Source: Branchiostoma floridae
Lineage: Eukaryota; Chordata; Leptocardii; Amphioxiformes; Branchiostomatidae
DNA: 23,967 nt
Direction of reading: 5' to 3'
NCBI RefSeq assembly: GCF_000003815.2
Contig: NC_049987.1
Coordinates: 25,140,011-25,163,977 of the forward strand
Shown here: piece by piece, positions 1 to 9,500 of the stretch
Layout: the number at the start of each line of letters is the position of its first letter
Position numbering within the stretch: position 1 is the first letter of the stretch
The notes under the pieces: generated by a model
Told to the model about the DNA's origin: nothing
Databases searched by the model: none
What the model saw: only the letters and a program-made list of their open reading frames with translations
Program-made: the position numbers and the translations under genes

Positions 1-360
1 TGTAAGCATTTAAGGTTGTGCTTCCGTATGGAAGATTAAAATCCTGTACAATGATATGCAACGGACGTTACTTTGATGAAATGCTCATCAAAGAGGATTG
101 AGGATATTCAGCAGCTTTAATAGGTTTGGATGCCAGGGTTTGTACCGCATGTGCGTTACGTAGCCTTTTATACCACCCCAACTGAAGTGACGTCAGGTAC
201 CCATGTTTAAACCTGGATGGAGTGAGGAAAGTTGTGGCAAGTACCATTTCCAAGGACATAACATCTAGCGAGGAACCAAACAAATGACCTGTTGATCTCG
301 GGTCCGTTAGCATAGCCAATCGATGCCACATTTCATGATAACACTATGATCGTTGTTGTA
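1..360. other. Sequence beyond the minisatellite, no gene assigned
   Basis: This is unique-looking sequence, presumably intron of the adaptor gene, whose last exons are further left. An 87-codon minus-strand ORF (68-331) has no family resemblance that I recognise, does not continue the PICALM tail, and has no clear acceptor feeding it. Confidence 0.4.
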
Positions 361-363
361 CTC

Positions 364-405
364 TTATTTGTGGGAGCAGGGCCCCCACATGGACTACAGC
401 AGGGT
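364..405 (-). pseudogene. Degraded fragment of the DLL/NPF exon at the array boundary
   Basis: The minus strand reads CTGCTGTAG|TCCATG, then ATGTGGGGGCCCTGCTCCCA and CAAATAA. This is the 75-nt exon copy with about 35 bp deleted inside and the donor GT lost (AAATAAGAG). It carries the same new upstream sequence (CATGTAGT.CCCTGCTGTAG) as the 3329 copy, so the two copies shared an ancestor after that junction formed. Confidence 0.7.
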
Positions 406-419
406 GACTACATGTTACA

Positions 420-3165
420 TGTTCCTGGCTTATAACAGTGAGAGGTTTACCTACATGTACACGCATGTTCCTGGCATGTAACTGTGAGAGGTTTACCTAC
501 ATGTACACGTATGTTCCTGGCCTGTAACTGTGAGAGGTTTACCTACATGTACACGAATGTTCCTGGCCTGTAACTGTGAGAGGTTTACCTACATGTACAC
601 GTATGTTCCTGGCCTGTAACTGTGAGAGGTTTACCTACATGTACACGTATGTTCCTGGCCTGTAACTGTGAGAGGTTTACCTACATGTACACGAATGTTC
701 CTGGCCTGTAACTGTGAGAGGTTTACCTACATGTACACGTATGTTCCTGGCCTGTAACTGTGAGAGGTTTACCTACATGTACACGTATGTTCCTGGCCTG
801 TAACTGTGAGAGGTTTACCTACATGTACACGAATGTTCCTGGCCTGTAACTGTGAGAGGTTTACCTACATGTACACGAATGTTCCTGGCCTGTAACTGTG
901 AGAGGTTTACCTACATGTACACGTATGTTCCTAGCTGGTAACTGTGGGAGGTTTACCTACATGTACACGAATGTTCCTGGCCTGTAACTGTGAGAGGTTT
1001 ACCTACATGTTACATGTTCCTGGCTTGTAACTGTGACAGGTTTACCTACATGTACACGAATGTTCCTGGCCTGTAACTGTGAGAGGTTTACCAACATGTA
1101 CACGATTGTTCCTGGCTTGTAACTGTGGGAGGTTTACCTACATGTACACGGATGTTCCTGGCCTGTAACTGTGAGAGGTTTACCTACATGTACACGATTG
1201 TTCCTGGCTTGTAACTGTGGGAGGTTTACCTACATGTACACGGATGTTCCTGGCCTGTAACTGTGAGAGGTTTACCTACATGTACATGTGTGTTCCTGGC
1301 CTGTAACTGTGAGAGGTTTACCTACATGTACACGATTGTTCCTGGCTTGTAACTGTGGGAGGTTTACCTACATGTACACGATTGTTCCTGGCTTGTAACT
1401 GTGAGAGGTTTACCTACATGTACACGAATGTTCCTGGCCTGTAACTGTGAGAGGTTTACCTACATGTAAACGATTGTTCCTGGCTTGTAACTGTGAGAGG
1501 TTTACCTACATGTACATGTATGTTCCTGGCCTGTAACTGTGAGAGGTTTACCTACATGTACACGAATGGTAACTGTGAGAGGTTTACCTACATGTACACG
1601 TATGTTCCTGGCCTGTAACTGTGAGAGGTTTACCTACATGTACACGAATGTTCCTGGTTTGTAACTGTGAGAGGTTTACCTACATGTACACGCATGTTCC
1701 TGGCTTGTAACTGTGAGAGGTTTACCTAACGTTACATGTACACGGATGTTCCTGGCCTGTAACTGTGAGAGGTTTACCTACATGTACACGAATGTTCCTG
1801 GCCTGTAACTGTGAGAGGTTTACCTACATGTACACGATTGTTCCTGGCCTGTAACTGTGAGAGGTTTACCTACATGTACACGAATGTTCCTGGTTTGTAA
1901 CTGTGAGAGGTTTACCTACATGTACACGCATGTTCCTGGCTTGTAACTGTGAGAGGTTTACCTAACGTTACATGTACACGAATGTTCCTGGCCTGTAACT
2001 GTGAGAGGTTTACCTACATGTACACGAATGTTCCTGGCCTGTAACTGTGAGAGGTTTACCTAAATGTACACGATTGTTCCTGGCCTGTAACTGTGAGAGG
2101 TTTACCTACATGTACACGATTGTTCCTGGCTTGTAACTGAGAGAGGTTTACCTACATGTACACGAATGTTCCTGGCTTGTAACTGTGAGAGGTTTACCTA
2201 CATGTACACGAATGTTCCTGGCCTGTAACTGTGAGAGGTTTACCTACATGTACACGACTGCTCCTGGCCTGTAACTGTGAGAGGTTTACCTACATGTACA
2301 CGAATGTTCCTGGTTTGTAACTGTGAGAGGTTTTACCTACATGTACACGAATGTTCCTGGCCTGTAACTGTGAGAGGTTTACCTACATGTTACATGTTCC
2401 TGGCCTGTAACTGTGAGAGGTTTACCTACATGTACATGTACACGAATGTTCCTGGCCTGTAACTGTGGGAGGTTTACCTACATGTACATGTACATGAATG
2501 TTCCTGGCCTGTAACTGTGGGAGGTTTACCTACATGTACACGAATGTTCCTGGCTTGTAACTGTGAGAGGTTTACCTACATGTACATGAATGTTCCTGGC
2601 CTGTAACTGTGAGAGGTTTACCTACATGTACACGTATGTTCCTGGCTTGTAACTGTGAGAGGTTTAACTACATGTACACGAATGTTCCTGGCTTGTAACT
2701 GTGGGAGGTTTACCTACATGTACACGAATGTTCCTGGCCTGTAACTGTGAGACTGGTTTACCTACATGTACACGAATGTTCCTGGCCTGTAACTGTGAGA
2801 CTGGTTTACCTACATGTACACGTATGTTCCTGGCCTGTAACTGTGAGACTGGTTTACCTACATGTACACGAATGTTCCTGGCCTGTAACTGTGACAGGTT
2901 TACCTAAATGTACACGAATGTTCCTGGCCTGTAACTGTGAGAGGTTTACCTAAATGTACACGAATGTTCCTGGCCTGTAACTGTGAGAGGTTTACCTACA
3001 TGTACACGATTGTTCCTGGCCTGTAACTGTGAGAGGTTTACCTACATGTACACGGATGTTCCTGGCCTGTAACTGTGAGAGGTTTACCTTACCTGTTCCT
3101 GGCCTGTAACTGTGAGAGGTTTACCTACATGTACACGTGTGTTCCTGGCTTGTAACTGTGGGAGG
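420..3165. repeat. 46-bp minisatellite, about 59 units, built from a PICALM 5' splice site
   Basis: This is a head-to-tail array. The plus-strand unit is ctgtgagaggtttacctaca followed by tgtacacgaatgttcctggc and ctgtaa; the first unit junctions at 441, 487 and 533 give a 46-bp period. Units differ at the base after acacg (a, t, c or g), ggc[ct]tgtaa, gagagg or gggagg, with a few indels (1566, 1730, 1966, 2330) and an agactgg variant run at 2750-2850. On the minus strand each unit begins GGTAAACCTCTCACAGTTAC, matching the donor and intron start of the 3397-3550 exon over the whole 46 bp. The array lies between the 75-nt exon copy and a degraded exon copy at its far end. No frame stays open through it, because 46 is not a multiple of three. 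Confidence 0.95.
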
Positions 3166-3171
3166 TTTACT

Positions 3172-3255
3172 GTTATTTGTGGGAGGTTTACCGTTATTTG
3201 TGGGAGGTTTACCGTTATTTGTGGGAGGTTTACCGTTATTTGTGGGAGGTTTACC
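3172..3255 (-). repeat. Four 21-bp units, each with a 5' splice site
   Basis: The plus-strand unit gttatttgtgggaggtttacc is repeated exactly four times (starts 3172, 3193, 3214, 3235). On the minus strand each unit ends AATAACG|GTAAAC and translates as GKPPTNN in the exon frame. Successive donors after 3255, 3234, 3213 and 3192 would lengthen the 75-nt cassette by 7 residues each, all in frame with no stop. The unit is the last 15 nt of the exon (CCCACAAATAACG) fused to the start of the intron. Confidence 0.9.
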
Positions 3256-3329
3256 GTTATTTGTGGGTGCAGGAGCCCCCCACATCTGTGGAGCAGCGCT
3301 CATCTGTGGTTGTGCCATGGACTGCTGGG
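3255..3329 (-). CDS. PICALM: 75-nt in-frame copy of the 3' part of the DLL/NPF exon (candidate cassette exon)
   Basis: This copies the end of the previous exon ([19 protein letters not shown] then APTNN). It has its own acceptor-like TTCCCCTGCTGTAG|CC and its own donor AATAACG|GTAAAC. The phase-1 G of the upstream exon joined to CC gives Ala, exactly as in the original (AQQSM), and the length is a multiple of three, so inclusion would keep the frame and add 25 residues. Differences from the parent exon are nearly all silent (for example ACAACC/ACAGCC and AGCGCT/AGTGCG). I infer that it could be spliced; only RNA data would show it. Confidence 0.5.
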
Positions 3330-3396
3330 CTACAGCAGGGGAACTACATGTTACATGTACATGTGTGTTCCTGGCCTGTAACTGTGAGAGGTTTAC

Positions 3397-3550
3397 CATT
3401 ATTTGTGGGAGCAGGAGCCCCCCACATCTGTGGAGCCGCACTCATCTGTGGCTGTGCCATGGACTGCTGGGCTATCGTGGCCTGAATCTGCTGGAATGGG
3501 TTCACATCGAGGGCGAGCAGGTCGTCTGACGGCTTCACCGCGGCAGTGTT
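3397..3550 (-). CDS. PICALM: PICALM exon, tail with DLL and NPF motifs
   Basis: This 154-nt exon encodes 51 residues plus one base. The acceptor is TCCTGTCCCCCCCCAG|AAC, and the donor AATAATG|GTAAAC. It reads [19 protein letters not shown] and then a Gln/Met/Pro-rich segment ending at [11 protein letters not shown] binds clathrin and NPF binds EH domains, as in the tails of AP180 and CALM. The donor and the first 45 bp of the following intron are the source of the 46-bp minisatellite. The 3' half of the exon is copied at 3255-3329 and, degraded, at about 364-405. Confidence 0.82.
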
Positions 3551-6500
3551 CTGGGGGGGGACAGGAGAACAGGAGTCAAGGGTGATATCGAATGAAGACA
3601 TTTATTGTACAGTTTTGCCCAACCGAGCCAAGTACAGGTCACAACAAGTCAAGATATTTACATATAAAAGTATCACAAATCTAGTCTAACACAAAAGTTC
3701 GGCTTCTTCTCGCTTCTTGGTAATGGTGAAAATGTAGGACTGTATGATTGGGTTTAGCTATTGTCGGTTTCTCAAAACGCATGAGGTATCTGATATCAAA
3801 ACCAGAAAGTTCCGCTGCAGTACCACAACAAGCCCCTATGGGGCCCAAAAATTTAATAATTTTGAGGCCTTTTCAAGAGCTACGTACCAGCACTGGTGCA
3901 TGTACATGTAACTTGAGCTGGTATTAGATACTAAGCAGGTCTGTCCGTCAGTTTTTAGTCATTTTGTATATCATGGGTAGTCTGGACACAACTAGTATAG
4001 TATTCCCAACTGATCTTTTCCTGAGTCACATCAATATCACACTGAAGCAGGGGTATCTCCTAGCCTGGGTACCATCCGGAAAGTAATTCGCTCAGGCGTT
4101 CATTATATACTGTAAACAGTCGCTTCTAGCTCTGACATTCATTATACACTATTTACAGTCGCTTCTCTGTGATTCCGTCCGGGAACGCGGACCATCAAAA
4201 CGTCTGGAATCGTCCAAATTTTGGACGAAGGCGCTGATTGGTCCCTTTACATGAGCGAATTATGGAATGGGTTCAAGCGATCGTTCGAACAGGTGCTAAC
4301 ACCGGACAATCCCTCCACCTGCTGGTGGGAGGTCTGTTGTCATCGAACGGACGCTCTAGAACCCATTCCTTACTTTGCTCATTAACTGACATTACCACTA
4401 AATGGTTTGGGAGCCAATGTTGTTAGTTTTCATTGTTAATCTGTCATTTTAAGCTTAAAAATTACATTTTCCATCAATGTCATGTACTGAAGTTCAGATT
4501 TTTGGGAAGGATGATGTGCATTTTTGCTCTCAGGAGAGTGGGATGGGTCCCAGAGACGGCCCTGTATTCAGTGGTTGAAGTAGCCGTTAGGGGGGGGGTG
4601 CCGTAAGGGGGGTGTTACCTGTGCAGGAGGGGGTGAGAACAGATCCAGCTGTTGTGTGGTGGCTGCAGGGGGGGCGGCTGCAGGGGGGGAGGCAGTGAGG
4701 AAGGGGTTGGTGGAGGTGACGGGAGGGGGGGCGACGGCGACCTGCGCCGGCTGCTGGGGACTCTGCTGTAACTCCTTCATTCGCTGCTCCTGAAACACAA
4801 AAATCAAACGTTTTGCACAAAAACTGCAAAATCCATGATTCGCATCAAAGTTCATCTGTGATGGTACCAAACAATAACATAAAGAAGACTTTTAACAACA
4901 TTTCCATACACACTGTAACTGTAAGGCACTTACCAACAAGCTTACACTAAGTTACAGTCAATCCTCTGACCTTACTCATGTTGGAATGACCAGAAGGTTG
5001 GGTCATGTGACCTGAACAGAAGTGTGACATCAGCAACAAGTCAAAGGTGCTTCATTGCTTGAGGTCATTTCAACTTGAGTAAGGGCTCTTTGCGTGTACA
5101 GTACAGAAACAGAGTTTAAAGTCTTCACTATAGAGCCATGATTTCTTCCAGGGTAGCCATCATTATCTACATGAACTTCACAAGACAGTACTTTTCCTGT
5201 CTGAATCAGAATATGCCTATGAATCAGTAATTTTGGTGCAAACAATAATTTTGAGTCTTTTTTGTGGTTTGCTCATTCATTGTACGATTATTAATAATCC
5301 AGTTTGAATGACTATGATACATTCAATAATTATGTAAATCATGAGACACTTTCATTGCATTTTAAGATTGTTTAAAAGTATTGAGACAGTCCCAACCTAA
5401 AAAGTAGAAAGAAAGAAAATCAAAAAGTTAAATGAATACACCTCCACCAGTGGCGATTGTGCCAGACCTCCATTCTGTAAAAATTAAAGTTGAACCCAAC
5501 TTAGTCAGAATGGCAAATGATACAAATTAACCATGTGGACACACAGGTGTTAAAACAGGATGAAATTGTGTTAAATCAAACCTAAAAAACTAAACAGCTA
5601 CAGTACTGTAAATGCATATAAGTTTGCAGAGGTTTTAATCTAACTTGACCTCTTCACCGCAAACTCAAAACCAGTCCAAAAACTTCTATCTGTCTGTAGC
5701 ACCGTTGTTGCCAGTTTGGATTTTTAACTGGATGTTGGCAAAGGTATTTCTATTACTGTAGCTGTAAATGACAGCGCTATCACGAAGTCAAAACCACCGC
5801 AAACACCCCTTTTTCTCCTTACCCCTACTCAAAAAACAAAACACCTCAAACTTAAAAGCATTTACAGTATCACTTCTACAGCAGTCTACAAAAAGCCCCC
5901 GCAACTCTGAAAACCTAGAAGAAGACAAAAAGAAGAACAACACAGAAAGGCCTGGAGTTTGCCACAGAGCTGTATAAGGTACGGTCGGAGCGCTAGGCTA
6001 CGAAAGTCGGGGTCCGTCCCTTACCGTGGGCTGGCCGAAGTCGGCGACCTGAACGTGGTTGGCTTCTTTCAGCCGTTGCTCCTGGGGGGGAGACAAGTCA
6101 GACTGAGTTTGTGTTAGGTTTCCACAGGTCTGGACGGCAACTTCTCATGCTTGGCCTCTCTTTTTCCAATCAAATTATTACAAGTTACAAGAACCCTTCC
6201 CAAAGCGTGAATAGTTTCTTCAGGATGGAGAATTCATGGATAACGAGTTTATTTATTCACGACCATGTGTTTTTCAACAGTCAATGGGTCAGTGACCATC
6301 TGTCACCTTCCTCAGGGCAATTCTGACAGGTTCACATGGTACTGCAAGTACAGGTGGCGCTGCTTACAGATGCAGTGCCAAAATGTAAAGCACCTGTGCT
6401 GCAGTGCAATGTGAACTAGTCATTACTCCCCTGAGGAAGGTGACAGATGGTCGCCGAAACGTCGCTTTGTAGTTTATGTCTTAGGTGTGAATTAAGAAAA

Positions 6501-9500
6501 CTGTGGCTGCTTTCCCCATGGTCCAAAATTGCTTTTCTTTTTTACTTCATAGTAAATTTCCTTTATATTTCAGAATGTAAAAATGAAAATTGACACTACC
6601 ATTTAGCCACAATAAAAAGTCCAAATTTAACAGTTTTTTTCTCCTGGAAAAGTACAACGTTGTTAATGGAACAATTCTTTCATTGTTGCCTTTTTGTCCA
6701 GACCTGCTTCTATATGCATGAGTGACATGATTGTAGTGTTTATATGACACTGTTACTGTGTTAGAGGTGTGGTTCTGTTACATGTTGTATGCATATGAAT
6801 TATGATGTACAGTGTTAATCCTATGTCAAATGTCTGCTCAAACACCTGCTACATACTGCCATCTCCGGAGCTCTACTAGACAAACTGTTTTCACAAACAT
6901 GTAAACAAAAACAAACACGGCATCAACACTTAGAGTAATAAAGAAAAGACTTTAAAGTTTGCAGTCGCAAAATTTCATCTAACCAAGTATTACCAAGAGT
7001 AAGAGACCTACATGTACTACTGAAATAAAGGCCAAATAGCAGTTACTCAAGCCACTGGATACGATTTTGGAAACGGTCAAACGTTTCAGACGACCATCCA
7101 GTGGCTTCCATCAGTGGCACTTAAGGGATCTTGTCAGAGAGAGCTTTTATATCCAAAATGTGAATTGATATGAAAAAGAAATCTATTTGGAGAAGTTCAT
7201 AGTTAGGACAAACCTGTTCTCCAACTAGAGCTCATTATGTGGGCGAAGCCATACATTTAGTATTCTCTACAGATATTCCACCCGACCAATCAAAACTCAG
7301 AAAAAATGGAACCTGTAGCATGCAGTCCACGTTTCCAGCTTTTTGATTGGCTAACATTCTGACTGTCTGGTGGATACGTCAGGGGTAAACCTATCAACGC
7401 ACAGGTCACAAAATGGCACTCGGCCGAAAAACGTTGAAAATGCAGCAAGTTCAGAGCATCTAATCGACTAAATAACAACATAAAAATGCCCCACCAAAAA
7501 ATATTCTAGTATTCTGTCCAAGTTTTAGTGAAATACCTTCGATTATAAGCGAGAAAAATAGCCAGCGGAAGCTCGCGGGTTTTTTCAAGCAACGCAATAC
7601 ATTTGTATACCTGTTAAAACGTGCGCTCGTAACATGTTGTAGCACTGGCTCAATGGGATTATTCACGCGTGGTAAACCAACGCTCCGGGATCGAATCCGT
7701 GGACAGACAATGTTTTTTAATTTTTTTTTTCTTTTTGCTGCATTTTCGCGAACATGTTGCCTTTCTTGTTGCTTCTTTTCCTGCGATTTTTGCTTTCTTT
7801 TCCCTTCGCCCACATCCTGCATTTTTTTCAAAAATGTTGCCTTTCTAGTTTGCATATCAATTCACAGCAAAAACTCTCTCCAAGAAGATTTCTTCAGTGT
7901 CACATGAAAGACACTGGATGGTTGTCTGAAATTTGTAATCGTTTCCAAAATCATATCCAGTTGCTAGAATTACTGCATTTTGGCATATCTTATTACCTGG
8001 ATGTCTAACCTTCATCCATGTAAAGTAAAGGCTTCTGAAAAATGTACCTTACAATGTACAAACAAACGTTTTCACCCCACCAACCTTTAATGCGTTGAGT
8101 CTTTTGTTCTCCTCTTCCAGAAACTTCTGCTTCTCTGCCTCGTTAACAGTGGTGAGAATGGTGGTGGACGAGTTGTTCTGGATCGCTGCTGCATCGAACG
8201 ACGATCCCGTGGCGGTCAGGGCGTTCACAGACGTCTGCAGGTTCGCTGGTCTGGGGAACAAAACGGCTTCATTACATGTATTGGTCGCAGTTACAAAAAT
8301 AGTAAAAACAATGCAGGTAAAAGTTGTCCCTTAGCCTTTTTGAGGCCGTTGGGCAGTGTTACCAATTTTGTCTTATACACAGGGCTGTCTCCATCTTTAT
8401 TTTTATTTTTTTGTCTGTTCCATTCAATGTTTGGGTTCAAGTAATTAAATATTGTTGTTGATAATCTGACATTTGAGAGGAAATTGGATGGATGGGGTGA
8501 ATCTTTTTTCCATTTCAAGAAGCAAATTTCCATCCCTGCAAGGACAGAGGGACAGGCCCTGGAAAAATAAACAAGCATGGTGTTTATAAAAACACAGGCG
8601 ACGAAAGGTTACGATTGAATAGTTGTTTGTTTGTTTGTTTGTTTTATTAAGACCTCTGCTGTCATAGACACCCTTTGTCTCTGATATGGACTGTCTGTGC
8701 CTTGACAGTTTATGAATGAATGAATGAATGACCTTAATTGTACACGGTGCAGTGCATGGCAGGAACTATTACACAGAGTGTGAAATAAAGGTATTGGGTA
8801 AGACTGAATATCCTAATTACTATAACAATAAATGCTAGCATAAATTTCGATATCAAATTTCAATCGAGCGGGGATTATCATGAGTGTCAGTATATTTTCT
8901 AATAACGTTGTTAACAAAGCTGTCTCCTATATTTGCCTATTTTTGCGTTGTGCCATTGAAGATAATTTATATTTAAATACATTCAAATCTGTCTGTAGCA
9001 TCTAGTCTTTTAAAATCTGATCTACTTGATTCGAGAACTGTGAATAACTTACGACGTAACGTATTATATCTAGAATAATCCACGACGAAGTGGAATTCAT
9101 TTTCATATGGATAAAATGTTGGTTTATTAGGGGATTAATCGCCTCATGGCCAATTGACAATGTCACAATGGTGACCCTAAGTAGCCCATTGAGAGTCCCA
9201 AAGCACAGACTGCCAGACCAGCTGCAGGACATCTGGAGCAAATTACAGCCCATTCCAGTATACCGTGCCCTCGGGGACATCTGTGTCTGTTACATGTAAA
9301 TCATAACACTCGCACCACCTGTACAACTGGAACCCGAGCTCGGGGGAACGTGGTAAACAGGTGCCCACTGACAAGCTTAGAACTGGGAGTTCTGTGGAAA
9401 CGTTTCACTCGCACCACCACCTGTACAACTGGATCCTATGCTTAGGGGACAGTGTTTAACAAAACATTTACTAGTACCCACTGTTACGTTATTGTTGACG

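Noticed and set aside
68-331. 87-codon minus-strand ORF as a terminal PICALM exon
   Set aside because: No resemblance to the adaptor tail, wrong phase evidence and no convincing acceptor.
2277-2953. Plus-strand ORFs with repeated GLPTCTRMFLACNCE peptides
   Set aside because: They are by-products of the 46/48-bp array; the frame shifts every unit and stops recur, with no promoter or start context.
420-3165. CRISPR-like regular repeats
   Set aside because: Units are contiguous and nearly identical with no unique spacers, and the context is a eukaryotic intron.
3112-3529. Plus-strand ORFs across the exon copies
   Set aside because: Antisense shadows of the PICALM exon and the 21-bp repeats.
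7640-7715. Functional tRNA gene
   Set aside because: A and B boxes are recognisable but the stems do not pair into a cloverleaf.
7460-7855. 131-codon Lys/Gln-rich ORF as a gene
   Set aside because: Its basic part is the complement of a T/C-rich low-complexity tract and its centre is the SINE-like segment.
9002-9299. Overlapping 92- and 69-codon ORFs, repeated at 13.8-14.1 kb
   Set aside because: Present twice only because of the block duplication; no family resemblance or splice support, and the ORF ends differ between copies.
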